Assembly (NCBI RefSeq): GCF_000969605.1
Contig: NZ_JZUE01000024.1
Location: 1-64,000 of the forward strand
From: Aquincola tertiaricarbonis
Lineage (GTDB): Bacteria; Pseudomonadota; Gammaproteobacteria; Burkholderiales; Burkholderiaceae_C
Direction: 5' to 3'
Length of the DNA: 64,000 nucleotides
Below, one piece after another: positions 17,115 through 26,338 of this stretch (its first letter is position 1; each line of letters opens with the position of its first letter). Position numbers and translations under genes: made by a program. The notes under the pieces are model-generated. The model searched no databases, had not been told where the DNA came from, and saw only the letters and a list, made by a program, of their open reading frames with translations.

Positions 17115-18653
17115 TCACTTCAGCTCGACGTCGTCGAAATTGAAGCTGCCGTCGGGGATGACGTAGAAGCCGGCCAGGTTGCGCGCACGCACCGACACCA
17201 GCCGCTCGGTCACCAGGAAGGCCCAGGGCGCGTCCTTCCAGATCTGCTTCTGTGCATCGGCATACAGCCTGGCCTTCTCCGCCTTGTCGGTGGTCACCAG
17301 CGACTTGGCAATGGCCTGGTCCACCACATCGTTCTTGTAGTACGCGGTGTTGAACAGCTTGGGCGGGAAGGATTCCGAGGCCAGCAGCGGGCGCATGGCC
17401 CAGTCGGCCTCGCCGGTGGAGGACGACCAGCCCACGTAGTACATGCGCACCGGGGCGGTGGCCGGGTCCTGCGCGCTTTCCACGCGCTCCACCCGCTGGC
17501 CGGCTTCCAGCGCCTGCACCTGCACCTTGATGCCCACCTGGGCCAGCTGCTGCTGCACGAACTGGATCACCTTCTGCGCGGTGGTGTGGTTGTAGGCCGA
17601 CCACAGCGTGCTCTCGAAGCCGTTGGGATAGCCGGCCTGCTTCAGCAGCTCGCGCGCCTTGGCCGGGTCGTAGGGCCACGGGCCCAGCTTGGCCGCGTAT
17701 TCCACGCCCTGCGGCAGCACGCCTTCGGCAGGAATGGCATAGCCGGAGAAGGCCACCTTGACCAGCGCTTCCTTGTTGATGGCGTAGTTGATGGCCTCAC
17801 GCACCCGCGGGTCGCTGAACGGCTTGTGCTGCGTGTTCATCGACAGGTAGCGGTGGATGATGGACGGCGCGGCCGTCACTTCCAGGCTGGGCTTCTTCTG
17901 CAGCGTGGCCACCGCCTCGGGCGGCACCGGGAAGGCGAAGTGCGCCTCGTTGGTCTGCATCACCGCGGCGCGGGTGTTGTTGTCCACCACCGGGCGCCAG
18001 GTGATGGAGTCCACCTTCGGGTAGCCCTTGCGCCAGTAGTTGTCGAACTTCTCCACCTTCAGGTAGTCGGTGGCCTTCCATTCCACGAACTTGAAGGGGC
18101 CGGTGCCCACCGGGTTCTGCGCGATGCCCTTGTTGCCGTACTTGGCCAGCGCGGCCGGCGAGATGATGACGCCCGACGGATGCGCCAGCGAGTTGATGAA
18201 GGGCGAGAACGGCTCCTTCAGCGTGAAGCGCACCGTGGCCGCGTCCACCGCCTCGGTCTTGGCGATGTTCTTGTAGAGGTTGTAGCGCTTGAGCTTGTTC
18301 TCGGGGTTGGTCACCCGGTCGAACGTGGCCTTGACCGCCTCGGCATTGAAGGGCGTGCCGTCATGGAACTGGATGCCGGTCTTCAACTTGACGGTGAACA
18401 CCAGGCCGTCCTTGCTGGCGGTGTAGCTGTCGGCCAGCACGGGCACCATCTTCATGTCCTTGTCGAAGCCGAACAGGCCCTGGTAGAAGGACTTGGCCAC
18501 GGCCTGCGACAGGGTGTCGTTGGCGTCGTACGGGTCGGTGGTGGTGAAGGTGGACGGCACGGCCACCACCACGTCCTTGGCGGCGTGGGCGGCCACGGCG
18601 GTGCCGGCGATGGCCAGCGCGGCGGCCAGGCGGGTGAGCTGTTGTCTATACAT
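17115..18653 (-). CDS. gsiB: Peptide/glutathione-type ABC importer binding protein (GsiB-like)
   Basis: 512 residues, solute-binding family 5. A signal peptide ([20 protein letters not shown] then AAHA) precedes the mature domain. Family blocks include [58 protein letters not shown] and [18 protein letters not shown]. The family binds short peptides or glutathione in the periplasm. AAGGAG precedes the ATG. The 68-base gap before it contains a GTAGCAGTAG-like repetition and no clear promoter, so it is probably read with gsiA. Confidence 0.93.
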   Translation of the reverse strand: MYRQQLTRLAAALAIAGTAVAAHAAKDVVVAVPSTFTTTDPYDANDTLSQAVAKSFYQGLFGFDKDMKMVPVLADSYTASKDGLVFTVKLKTGIQFHDGTPFNAEAVKATFDRVTNPENKLKRYNLYKNIAKTEAVDAATVRFTLKEPFSPFINSLAHPSGVIISPAALAKYGNKGIAQNPVGTGPFKFVEWKATDYLKVEKFDNYWRKGYPKVDSITWRPVVDNNTRAAVMQTNEAHFAFPVPPEAVATLQKKPSLEVTAAPSIIHRYLSMNTQHKPFSDPRVREAINYAINKEALVKVAFSGYAIPAEGVLPQGVEYAAKLGPWPYDPAKARELLKQAGYPNGFESTLWSAYNHTTAQKVIQFVQQQLAQVGIKVQVQALEAGQRVERVESAQDPATAPVRMYYVGWSSSTGEADWAMRPLLASESFPPKLFNTAYYKNDVVDQAIAKSLVTTDKAEKARLYADAQKQIWKDAPWAFLVTERLVSVRARNLAGFYVIPDGSFNFDDVELK

Positions 18654-18721
18654 CTGGTACTCCTTACTACGACTGCTACTGCTACTTCGGAAACGGGTCC
18701 GGGCCGAAGCCGGCCTTGCTT

Positions 18722-20593
18722 TCAATACGCGCCGCCTACCGGATGGCGGGCAACGAAATGCCCCGGCGCCACCTGCGCCAGCGGCGCGACGGTGGGCGGG
18801 TCGCCCAGTGCACGCACCGGGCTGGCGATCTCGTCGGACAGCAGCTCGCGCTGCTTGCGGCGGGTGGGGTCGGCCACCGGCACCGCCGACATCAGCCGGC
18901 GGGTGTAGGGATGCTGCGGGTTCTCGAACACCGCGCGGCGCGGGCCGATCTCCACGATCTGGCCCAGGTACATCACCGCCACCCGGTGGCTGATGCGCTC
19001 CACCACCGCCATGTCGTGCGAGATGAAGAGGTAGGCCATGCCAAACTCCTGCTGCAGGTCGAGCAGCAGGTTGATGATCTGCGCGCGGATGGACACGTCC
19101 AACGCCGACACCGCCTCGTCGGCGATCACCACCTTGGGGTTGAGCGCCAGCGCGCGGGCGATGGCGATGCGCTGCCGCTGCCCGCCCGAGAACTCGTGCG
19201 GATAGCGGTGCGCGGCCTCGGCTGGCAGGCCCACCTTCTCCAGCAGCCAGCGCACCCGCTCCTGCGCCTTGTCGGCCGGCATCAGCTTGTGGATGAGCAG
19301 CGGCTCCATCACCGAATAGCCCACCGTCAGCCGCGGGTCGAGCGAGGCATATGGGTCCTGGAACACGAACTGGATGTCCCGCCGCAGCGCCTGCAGCGCC
19401 GCGCCTTCCAGCGGCGCGATGTCGCGGCCGGCCACTTCCACGTGGCCGCCCTGGTGCGCGATCAGGCGCGCCAGCGAGCGGCCGGTGGTGCTCTTGCCGC
19501 AGCCCGATTCGCCCACCAGGGCCAGCGTCTCGCCGGCCTGCAGCTCGAAGCTGATCTGCTCCACCGCATGCACCTGGCGCTTGACGCGGCCGAACACGCC
19601 GCTGCGCAGCGGGAAGCGGGTGACGAGCTTGTCGACCTTGAGCACCGGAGGCAGGTCGCGGCGCACGCTGTCGGGCATCAGGATCTGCTCGCCGGCCGCA
19701 TCGACCAATGCCTCGCCCGGCAGCGCGAAGCGGGCCGGCAGGTCCTGGCCCTGCATCGCGCCCAGCTGCGGCACCGCAGCCAGCAAGGCCTGGGTGTAGG
19801 GCTGCCGCGGCTGCGCGAACAGCGAGCGGCAATCGCCCTCCTCGATCTTGTCGCCGCGCTTCATCACCAGCACGCGGTCGGCGATCTCGGCCACCACGCC
19901 CATGTCGTGGGTGATGAAGATCACGCCCATCGCCAGCTCCTGCTGCAGCTGGCGGATCAGCGCCAGGATCTGCGCCTGGATGGTGACGTCGAGCGCGGTG
20001 GTGGGCTCGTCGGCGATCAGCAGCGTGGGCCGGCAGGCCAGCGCCATCGCGATCATCACCCGCTGCCGCATGCCGCCCGACAGCTGGTGGGGGTGCCGGC
20101 CCAGCACCTCGCGCGATTCCGGAATGCGCACCAGGTCGAACAGGCGCAGCGCTTCGGCCATCGCCTCGGCCTGGCTGCGGCCCTGGTGCAGCACGATGCT
20201 CTCGGCCACCTGCTGGCCGACGGTGAACACCGGGTTCAGCGAGGTCATCGGCTCCTGGAACACCATGGCCACGTCGGCACCGCGCAGCGAGCGCATCTGT
20301 GCCGGGCTCGCCTGGGCGAGGTCGATGCGCTCGCCATCGCGGCGGGTGAGCCACATGCGGCCGCTGTCGATGCGGCCACCGCCATGCTCCACCAGCCGCA
20401 TCAACGCGAGTGACGAAACCGACTTGCCCGAGCCCGACTCCCCCACGATGGCCAGCGTCTCGCCGGCGTCCACGTGGAAGCCCAGGGACCGCACCGCCTG
20501 GAAGCGGCCCTGCTCGGTCTTGAAGCTGACGCTGAGGTCTTCCACCTCCAGCACGCGGCGCAGCGCCGCCGGCACGGCGGGCTTGTTGTTCAT
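18722..20593 (-). CDS. gsiA: Peptide/glutathione-type ABC importer dual ATPase (GsiA-like)
   Basis: 623 residues made of two fused OppD/OppF-type ATPases. The first half has Walker [11 protein letters not shown], the signature LSGGMRQR and Walker [13 protein letters not shown]. The second has [19 protein letters not shown] and [12 protein letters not shown]. Note that the second Walker B reads DEA rather than DEP; the catalytic Glu is intact. The C-terminal oligopeptide-transporter extension ([16 protein letters not shown]) is present. Start overlaps the iaaA stop by ATGA (20590-20593). Confidence 0.94.
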   Translation of the reverse strand: MNNKPAVPAALRRVLEVEDLSVSFKTEQGRFQAVRSLGFHVDAGETLAIVGESGSGKSVSSLALMRLVEHGGGRIDSGRMWLTRRDGERIDLAQASPAQMRSLRGADVAMVFQEPMTSLNPVFTVGQQVAESIVLHQGRSQAEAMAEALRLFDLVRIPESREVLGRHPHQLSGGMRQRVMIAMALACRPTLLIADEPTTALDVTIQAQILALIRQLQQELAMGVIFITHDMGVVAEIADRVLVMKRGDKIEEGDCRSLFAQPRQPYTQALLAAVPQLGAMQGQDLPARFALPGEALVDAAGEQILMPDSVRRDLPPVLKVDKLVTRFPLRSGVFGRVKRQVHAVEQISFELQAGETLALVGESGCGKSTTGRSLARLIAHQGGHVEVAGRDIAPLEGAALQALRRDIQFVFQDPYASLDPRLTVGYSVMEPLLIHKLMPADKAQERVRWLLEKVGLPAEAAHRYPHEFSGGQRQRIAIARALALNPKVVIADEAVSALDVSIRAQIINLLLDLQQEFGMAYLFISHDMAVVERISHRVAVMYLGQIVEIGPRRAVFENPQHPYTRRLMSAVPVADPTRRKQRELLSDEIASPVRALGDPPTVAPLAQVAPGHFVARHPVGGAY

Positions 20594-21594
20594 GCGCCCT
20601 CCTCGTCGGCATAGATGGCCACCCGCACTGGCTGGCCCACGCGGGCCCAGCCGCGGTACATGCCTTCGGTGTTGAAGGGCAGCGTGACATGGCCCTGCGC
20701 ATCCACCGCGATCAGCCCGCCGCGGCCGCCCAGCGGCGGCAGGGTGTCCATCACCACGCGGCGCGCGGCCTCTTCCAGCGGCAGGCCGGCGTAGGCCATC
20801 AATGCGGAGATGTCGTGCGCGGCCAGCGCGCGCATGAAGGCCTCGCCTGCGCCGGTGCAGGACACGGCGACGGTGCGGTCGTTGGCATAACAGCCGGCGC
20901 CGATCAGCGGTGAATCGCCGATGCGACCGGGCCGCTTGTTGGTCATGCCGCCGGTGGAGGTGGCGGCGGCCAGGTGGCCCTGGGCATCGAGCGCCACCGC
21001 GCCGACGGTGCCGAACTTGGCGCGCTCGTCCAAGGGGGCGGCCTGCGCCGCCTGCGCCGCGGCGCCGTCGTGGTCCAGCGCCATCGTGTCGCCGGCCTGG
21101 GCGGCCTGCATCGTGCGCAGCTGCTGCAGCCGCGCCGGCGTGCCGAACCAGTCGGGCGACACCGTCTCGCAGCCCTGCCGCACCGCGAAGCGCTCGGCGC
21201 CCTCGCCGATCAGCATCACCGCGCCGCCTTCTTCCAGCAGCGCCCGCGCGGCCAGCACCGGATTGCGCAGCGTGCGCACGCCGGCCACCGCGCCGGCGGC
21301 CAGGTCGCTGCCGCGCATCACGCAGGCATCGAGCTCATGCCGTGCCTCGGCGGTGTACACCGCGCCGCGCCCGGCATTGAACAGCGGGCATTCCTCCAGC
21401 TGGCGCACCGCTTCGGTGACCACGTCGAGCGCATCCGCGCCCTCGGCCAGCATGGCCTGGCCGGCACGCAGGATGGTGCCCAGCGCATCGCGGTAGGCGG
21501 CCTGCTGCTCGGCGGAAATGGTGGCGCGCGACAGGGTGCCGGCGCCGCCATGGAGCGCGATGACCGGCACGGGACGGGAACTCGAAGAACTCAT
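20590..21594 (-). CDS. iaaA: Isoaspartyl peptidase / L-asparaginase (Ntn hydrolase)
   Basis: 334 residues of the plant-type asparaginase family. The proenzyme cuts itself before Thr196 in [11 protein letters not shown], which then acts as nucleophile. Other conserved blocks are [36 protein letters not shown], and after cleavage [27 protein letters not shown]. It removes beta-linked aspartate from isoaspartyl dipeptides. In Escherichia coli iaaA also precedes gsiABCD, so the pairing is conserved. It overlaps the regulator gene and gsiA by ATGA on both sides. Confidence 0.94.
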   Translation of the reverse strand: MSSSSSRPVPVIALHGGAGTLSRATISAEQQAAYRDALGTILRAGQAMLAEGADALDVVTEAVRQLEECPLFNAGRGAVYTAEARHELDACVMRGSDLAAGAVAGVRTLRNPVLAARALLEEGGAVMLIGEGAERFAVRQGCETVSPDWFGTPARLQQLRTMQAAQAGDTMALDHDGAAAQAAQAAPLDERAKFGTVGAVALDAQGHLAAATSTGGMTNKRPGRIGDSPLIGAGCYANDRTVAVSCTGAGEAFMRALAAHDISALMAYAGLPLEEAARRVVMDTLPPLGGRGGLIAVDAQGHVTLPFNTEGMYRGWARVGQPVRVAIYADEEGA

Positions 21595-22523
21595 GGCGAT
21601 TCCTTGCGGGCCGAGGGCCTGCGGCCCGGCCCGATCTGCAGCCAGGGCAGCACGCCACTGGCCATCTCCTCGGCGCGCTGCACCGCGCCGGTCGTGTTGT
21701 GCACCAGGGCCGCCACCAGGGCTTCCAGCAGCGCCAGCACCGTGGCATTGCTGGTGGAGGCGATCTGGCGGTTGACGCGGGCATACAGCACCACGTCGGC
21801 CAGCGGCACCAGCGGCGAAGTGGGCTCGTCGGTCAGCGCCAGCACCTTGACGCCGCGCTCGCGCGCCAGCCGGGTGAGCAGGATGGTGTCTTCCACGTAC
21901 CGCGGGAAGGCCAGTGCGATAAGCACGTCGGCCGGCCCGCGCTTGACCAGCTGCCGCGCCGCATGGGAAGGCCCGCCGGCCTGCGCCAGGCTGCTGACGC
22001 GGGAGCAGTACGGCTCCAGCTCATGCTGCAGCAGCCCGGCCAGGTAGGCGCTGCTGCCCCAGCCCAGCGTGAGCACCTGCTCGGCCTCGGCGATCAGCCG
22101 CACCGCGGCTTCGCAAGGCTGCTGCTGCAGCGCCTGCAGCGTGTGCTCCAGGTTGCCCAGGGTCTCGCCCAGCGAGGCGGCCATCGCCTGCGGGATGCTG
22201 GCGCCGTGGCGCAGGTTGCTGCGCAGGCTTTCCACTGGCGCCAGGATGGCCTCGAAGCCGCGGGCCAGTTCGGCACGGAACTGCGGATAGCCCGCGAAAT
22301 GCAGCGCCCGTGCAAAGCGGTTGGCCGTGGCCACCGAGACCGACACCTCACCGGCGAACTCGTCGATGTTGAGCGTGGCGGCACGGAACGGATGCGCCAG
22401 CACCGCCTGCCCCATGCGCTGCAATGCCGCCGGCATGCCGGGCATGGCGGCAGCCACTTGCTGCAGCACCGGCAGGGCAGCGAAGCGGCCCGACCAGTCG
22501 GCGGGATGAACAGGGGTCGGCAT
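21591..22523 (-). CDS. MurR/RpiR-family transcriptional regulator
   Basis: 310 residues: an N-terminal RpiR helix-turn-helix domain (about 15-95, with LNIDEFAGEVSVSVATANRFARALHFAGYPQFRAELARGF) and a C-terminal SIS sugar-phosphate isomerase-type domain (about 125-265, with VLTLGWGSSAYLAGLL and VKVLALTDEPTSPLVPLADVVL). The family usually senses phosphosugars. As first gene of the peptide operon, overlapping iaaA by ATGA, it is the obvious operon regulator. The ATG at 22523 is preferred; the next in-frame start at 22619 would add a Cys/Pro-rich stretch unlike the family. Confidence 0.9.
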   Translation of the reverse strand: MPTPVHPADWSGRFAALPVLQQVAAAMPGMPAALQRMGQAVLAHPFRAATLNIDEFAGEVSVSVATANRFARALHFAGYPQFRAELARGFEAILAPVESLRSNLRHGASIPQAMAASLGETLGNLEHTLQALQQQPCEAAVRLIAEAEQVLTLGWGSSAYLAGLLQHELEPYCSRVSSLAQAGGPSHAARQLVKRGPADVLIALAFPRYVEDTILLTRLARERGVKVLALTDEPTSPLVPLADVVLYARVNRQIASTSNATVLALLEALVAALVHNTTGAVQRAEEMASGVLPWLQIGPGRRPSARKESP

Positions 22524-22533
22524 GAAAACAGGA

Positions 22534-22570
22534 TTACAGAAAGCAATAGCTTCTGGAAAGCAACTTACAG
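22534..22570. promoter_or_regulatory. Candidate operator/promoter of the RpiR-peptidase operon
   Basis: Immediately upstream of the regulator gene, GAAAGCAA occurs at 22539-22546 and 22556-22563, and TTACAG occurs at 22534-22539 and 22565-22570, so one unit is bracketed by the same hexamer. The region is AT-rich against its surroundings. On the minus strand TGTAAT (22538-22533) could be a -10 element, but it would put the transcript start almost at the ATG. The operator reading is inference from repetition and position. Confidence 0.45.
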
Positions 22571-22628
22571 GCCGACTGTACCGCCCCAGCCCGGTGCGCG
22601 CCCCGGCGTTATCCCCCAAAGGTGTGTC

Positions 22629-22634
22629 TATAAT
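22629..22634 (+). promoter_or_regulatory. -10 element of the tRNA-Ala promoter
   Basis: A perfect TATAAT lies 13 bases before the first base of the mature tRNA. A matching -35 is not clear; the hexamer at the right distance (GCGTTA) is poor, as often seen for strong stable-RNA promoters helped by other features. The G/C-rich bases between -10 and start fit a stringently controlled promoter. Confidence 0.65.
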
Positions 22635-22647
22635 CGCCGGCTGTAGT

Positions 22648-22723
<76 letters not shown>

Positions 22724-22768
22724 ACCCGATGTCCCGCAGCGTCCCACGGATGCCCGGCGGAAGAAACG

Positions 22769-22801
22769 AAGCCCCTGGCCGCAGCGCCCGGGGCTTTTTT
22801 C
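22769..22801 (+). terminator. Rho-independent terminator after tRNA-Ala
   Basis: AAGCCCC at 22769-22775 pairs with GGGGCTT at 22790-22796 across a 14-base loop, followed directly by a run of T residues to 22801. It is the only textbook intrinsic terminator I find in the window and lies 45 bases after the tRNA. Confidence 0.85.
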
Positions 22802-22885
22802 TTGGTGGCCGATCGAGCCGGCACATCCGGCCCCGCGAGCCGGGAAACACCTCCACCCCCGATGACCGGCGGTGGGTGCAGGAAG

Positions 22886-23230
22886 ATGGCGTCCGACAGG
22901 CTCATGCGCACGACCCACCATCATCACGTCTACGTCGTCGAGCTGGCCGACCAGGTCTGGAACGAAGCGCGTTTCCGGCGCTGCAACCCGGACTACCGGC
23001 TGGGCAAGCCGCTGGTCTACGTCGGCATGACCGGCCTCGATCCCGACCTGCGCTTCGACCGCCACAAGGCGGGCATCCAGGCCAACCGCTACGTGTTGCG
23101 CTACGGCTTGCGCCTGCTGCCGCATCTGTACGAGGTATACAACCCGATGCCGTATGCAGCCGCCTGCGAGATGGAAGTCGAACTCGGCATCGCCTTGCGG
23201 GAGGCGGGCTACGGGGTGTGGCAAGGCTGA
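22886..23230 (+). CDS. GIY-YIG-like small protein
   Basis: About 114 residues. The core HVYVVELADQVW followed by LVYVGMTGLDPDLRFDRHKAG and YVLRYGLRLLPHLYEVYNP has the layout of the GIY-YIG nuclease fold (Tyr in VYV, then VYVGMTG, then Arg and His in RFDRHKAG). A Glu-rich helix ACEMEVELGIALREAGYGVW closes it; the Glu there may be the metal ligand. Start is uncertain: ATG at 22886 has AGGAAG immediately before it; ATG at 22904 is an alternative. The family is uncharacterised to my knowledge; nuclease activity is inference. It follows the tRNA terminator. Confidence 0.7.
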   Translation: MASDRLMRTTHHHHVYVVELADQVWNEARFRRCNPDYRLGKPLVYVGMTGLDPDLRFDRHKAGIQANRYVLRYGLRLLPHLYEVYNPMPYAAACEMEVELGIALREAGYGVWQG

Positions 23231-23283
23231 ACGGGCACGGGCCGGCATCGGCACCCGTGGCTGGCGCGCCCGACGGTGCCCGA

Positions 23284-23640
23284 TCAGCGTGGCTGCATGC
23301 GCTCTCCACCGGCAGCGGCTGCCTGTGAGCGCTCCAACCGTTCGTACCAGTCCGCGTAAGGCGTGTTGCGGGCCAGCTTGCGGTTGTAGTCCGGTGCGCC
23401 ATCGGTCCACCAGACCGGCCCGCGCTCGCCCAGCGCGGTCTTGACGGCATCGACCCGCCGGCGCGCGTCCGCCCGCTCCTGCGCCGGTCGGGTGCCCCTC
23501 AGCGCCCGCCGCGCCGACATCAGTTGCTGCACCAGTTCCTGCCGCACCGTGGCTGGCAGCGCGGGATTGGCGGCGCGCCAGAGGCGGCCGCGCACCACCA
23601 GATAGCGCCCGTCTGGTGTCATGGGGGCATCAGGGCGCAT
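23284..23640 (-). CDS. Conserved hypothetical protein (118 aa)
   Basis: A small basic soluble protein beginning MRPDAPMTPDGRYLVVRGRL, with an N-terminal WRAANPALPATVRQELVQQLMSARRAL block, a central Arg-rich helix (RPAQERADARRRVDAVKTALG) and GPVWWTDGAPDYNRKLARNTPYADWYE near the C terminus. This WTDGAPDYN-type block recurs in small uncharacterised proteins of many proteobacteria. There is no signal peptide or membrane segment. Start could also be the ATG at 23622. Function unknown. Confidence 0.7.
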   Translation of the reverse strand: MRPDAPMTPDGRYLVVRGRLWRAANPALPATVRQELVQQLMSARRALRGTRPAQERADARRRVDAVKTALGERGPVWWTDGAPDYNRKLARNTPYADWYERLERSQAAAAGGERMQPR

Positions 23641-23744
23641 GAGACTGGGCGCCTTGCGGGTTGTCGCGCAGCACGCCGGGTTCCCGTCACCGGGCCGGCC
23701 GTCGGGTGATGCGCAGCGTGCGCGGACGGCCCATGCCGGGCGCC

Positions 23745-24881
23745 TCAGGACGCCGATGCGTCGTTGGCGCCCGTCGTCGCGGTGCGTGGGTCCCGGCGAC
23801 GTCCATCGTAGAAGCGGAAGCCGGGGTCGTCGGTGGTGGCCTGCCCCGCCTGGTGGAGGGCCAGCGCGCGGTCCATGTCGGCTTCGCCCGCCTGCCACCG
23901 TTCGCCGATCGACCGCGCGGAGAACTCCATCGCCTTGGCGCCGAGTTCGTGCACCGGCGCCCGGTAGGCGATGAGCACCAGCTCCAGCTCGTGTACCTGC
24001 ACATCGTCCAGCCACGGCGCCAGGCTGTTCAGGTCGATGGCTTGCGCGGCCAGCCGTGACTTCACCTCCGCCAGGCTGCGCTGCAGGCGACGCGCCTTGC
24101 GGACCGCCGCGATGGTCCGCAGGGACTGGGCGCTGAACAGGATGTCCTGCGCCCGTTCCAGCGCGGTGTCCATCGAGGTGGGTGCCTGACCCACGGAGTC
24201 GAACAGGTCCACGGCGAAACAGGTCAGGTCGCCCGTGGGTGCCTCCAGCAACGGATCGAGCGGCAGGTTGGCCTGCATGCCAGGGTCGCCGAGCAGCCGT
24301 CCATCGATCCGCGCCGGCGGAAAGCCGGGGATGAAGGCGGTGCTGGCCAGCACGTGGCGCGGCTCGATCACCTGCTTGCGGCTGTCGAAATAGACCGGCG
24401 AGCCATCGAGCAGGTCGACGCAGGTGAGCACCACCGCAGGCCCTTGCTGGTTCAGGTAGTCGAAGTCCACCAGGCGCTCCAGCGTGCCCACCAGCGGCAG
24501 CGGGTCGAACAGCCCGACGTCGGGCGGCGTGCCGGGCAGCAACGACAGGAAGCCGCTCGGCCGCGGCCTGAACAGGCCGGGTCGCCCGACCATCAACGCC
24601 TGCGTCGCCTGCAGCTTGTTGTAGAGATCGCGCATCCAGCCGTTGGGCACGCCGCCCCCGTAGATGCTCGGCGCAGCCGCCTGCCGCCAGAACTCCTCGA
24701 GCCGCGCCACCCGACGCTCGGGCGGATTGCCGGCAATGAGGGTGGCCGTGACGGCACCGATGGACGCGCCGCTGATTACCTGCGGCTCCATGCCGGCGCG
24801 GTGCAGCGCGGCATACGCGCCGGCCGCATAGGCGCCCAGCGCATTGCCGCCGGACAGCGCCAAGCCGATTTGAGGTTTCAT
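23745..24881 (-). CDS. Patatin-like phospholipase family protein
   Basis: 378 residues of the patatin fold. The oxyanion loop is LALSGGNALGAYAAGAYAAL (from about residue 7), the nucleophile elbow is GASIGA (about 37-42), and the second half of the Ser-Asp dyad is in LLGDPGMQANLPLDPLL, where DG is replaced by DP followed by G, so the catalytic Asp seems present in a slightly unusual context. It should be a lipid acyl hydrolase of the cytoplasm or membrane face. AGGAG precedes the ATG. The C-terminal 130 residues are helical and of unknown role. Confidence 0.85.
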   Translation of the reverse strand: MKPQIGLALSGGNALGAYAAGAYAALHRAGMEPQVISGASIGAVTATLIAGNPPERRVARLEEFWRQAAAPSIYGGGVPNGWMRDLYNKLQATQALMVGRPGLFRPRPSGFLSLLPGTPPDVGLFDPLPLVGTLERLVDFDYLNQQGPAVVLTCVDLLDGSPVYFDSRKQVIEPRHVLASTAFIPGFPPARIDGRLLGDPGMQANLPLDPLLEAPTGDLTCFAVDLFDSVGQAPTSMDTALERAQDILFSAQSLRTIAAVRKARRLQRSLAEVKSRLAAQAIDLNSLAPWLDDVQVHELELVLIAYRAPVHELGAKAMEFSARSIGERWQAGEADMDRALALHQAGQATTDDPGFRFYDGRRRDPRTATTGANDASAS

Positions 24882-25000
24882 CCAAGCTCCTGTGTGCGCA
24901 GCAGCTTGGCAAACGGGTTGCCCAGCCCGCAGGCTGCCCCGTCCGTCGACCCAGGCCATCAGCTTCACCGCCATCGGGAAGGTGAGGAAGGCCAGCAGTT

Positions 25001-25296
25001 GCCCGACTTGGCATCCAGCGCGATCACCTGCTCCCCGGCGTGGCCACGTCCATGTAGCCGCCATTGACGATGGGGGGCGCCTGGTGGCCTTCGGTCTGGC
25101 CCGTGGTGTACGACCACGCCAGCTGCAGCTTGCCGACGTTGCGGCGGTCGGTGCGCTCCAGCGGGCTGTAGCCCCAGCCGGCGTAGTTGCCGCGGTACTG
25201 CAGCCAGTTGGCGGGCTCGGGCGACTGCACCCGGGCATCGGTCACGGTGGGATAGGGGCGGGACCAGCACGCGGCGATGCTCGCCGCCAACTTCAT
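25001..25296 (-). pseudogene. N-terminal remnant of a PQQ-dependent alcohol dehydrogenase, frameshifted
   Basis: Reading leftward from an ATG at 25296 the frame gives VTDARVQSPEPANWLQYRGN, then YAGWGYSPLERTDRRNVGKLQLAWSYTTG, the start of a methanol/ethanol-type PQQ dehydrogenase (usually NWLxYxxxYxxxRYSPLxQIxxxNVxxLxxAWxxxTG). Near 25030 the match shifts frame: MDVATPG in one frame continues as EQVIALDAKSG in another. Nothing of the remaining about 480 residues is present. So this is a decayed fragment of about 100 codons, left upstream of the patatin gene. Confidence 0.8.
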
Positions 25297-25471
25297 AATC
25301 GCGCGGCTGCGCACGCAGCGCCGCCCTGGCGCGGCCGAAGGCAGCGCGGAAGCGGCCGCACCGGCCTGACGGGCAACCGGGTGCGGCGATGCACGCGCCC
25401 ACCGGCCACATCGCGAAGCGCACCCGCGCCTGCGGCCGTGCGTGCACCTTCGACGACCCAAAGGAAGCAGC

Positions 25472-26329
25472 GTGGCGAACCAGACCGACATCCAGCCCGA
25501 CAGGCCGAGGCCGCCGCGGCGCGCCTGGTGGCATCGCCTGCTGCGCGCATTGGTCGGCTCGGTGCTGCTGCTGCTCATGGGGCCGCTGGGGGTGCTGGCC
25601 TTCGGCGACGTGGATCTCGAGCGCCCCTGGTACGAAGGCAGCCAGGACCGGGTCGGGCTGGCCCCCGATGCGGCCACGGTGCAGGAGGCCGTGGTGCAGG
25701 TCTACGGAGCGCGCACGGTGCGCTGGCGCGGCGCCTTCGCCATCCACCCGTGGATCGCCGTCAAGCGCAGCGGGGCGACCGAATGGACGACCTACCAGAT
25801 GGTCGGCTGGCGCAGCTGGCGAGGCGGCGATGGTGTCGTCGAATCGAGCACCGATGCGCCAGACCGACGCTGGTACGGCGCCGAGCCCATGCTGCTTGCG
25901 CAGCGTCGCGGACCCGGCGTGGACGCGCTCATCGATCGCATCGAGGAAGCGGTGCGCGGCTATCCCTGGTCGCGCAGCTACCGGATCTGGCCCGGGCCGA
26001 ACAGCAACACCTTCGTCGCCTGGGTGGCCCGCCAGGCGCCGGAGCTGGGTCTCGACCTGCCCGCCACGGCGATCGGCAAGGACTACATCGGGCCCACGAC
26101 GCTGCTGGCCCCGGCACCCAGCGGCACTGGCTGGCAGGTGTCGGTCTTCGGGCTGCTGGGCGCGACGGTGGCCCGCACCGAGGGGCTGGAGCTCAGCCTG
26201 CTCGGCCTGAACGTCGGCATCGACGTGGATGACCGGCGCCTGCGGCTGCCCGGCGTGGGCTTCTGGCCGGGGCCTGCCGACACGACGAGCGCGACGCCGC
26301 CGCCGGGGATCGAGCCCTCGCCGCCCTGA
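25472..26329 (+). CDS. DUF3750 family membrane-anchored protein
   Basis: 285 residues. An N-terminal cytoplasmic stretch and one membrane helix (about 22-45, LLRALVGSVLLLLMGPLGVLAF) precede a domain with the DUF3750 blocks: WRGAFAIHPWIAVKRSG, WTTYQMVGWRSW, APDRRWYGAEPMLL, WPGPNSNTFVAWVARQ and the late AIGKDYIGP. The family is uncharacterised. The start is GTG at 25472 with AAGGAAG five bases upstream; an upstream in-frame ATG at 25442 lacks a site. It is divergent from the PQQ-dehydrogenase remnant and convergent with the hydrolase gene. Confidence 0.85.
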   Translation: MANQTDIQPDRPRPPRRAWWHRLLRALVGSVLLLLMGPLGVLAFGDVDLERPWYEGSQDRVGLAPDAATVQEAVVQVYGARTVRWRGAFAIHPWIAVKRSGATEWTTYQMVGWRSWRGGDGVVESSTDAPDRRWYGAEPMLLAQRRGPGVDALIDRIEEAVRGYPWSRSYRIWPGPNSNTFVAWVARQAPELGLDLPATAIGKDYIGPTTLLAPAPSGTGWQVSVFGLLGATVARTEGLELSLLGLNVGIDVDDRRLRLPGVGFWPGPADTTSATPPPGIEPSPP

Positions 26330-26338
26330 GCGCCGGGA

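Noticed and set aside
17115-20702. A single 1195-codon frame spanning gsiB and gsiA
   Set aside because: Only its C-terminal part is GsiB; the upstream part is an out-of-frame reading of gsiA. GsiB has its own signal peptide and ribosome binding site at 18653.
24965-25000. Possible continuation of the PQQ-dehydrogenase remnant past 25001
   Set aside because: The residues after ALDAKSG in any frame no longer resemble the family, so the remnant is ended there.
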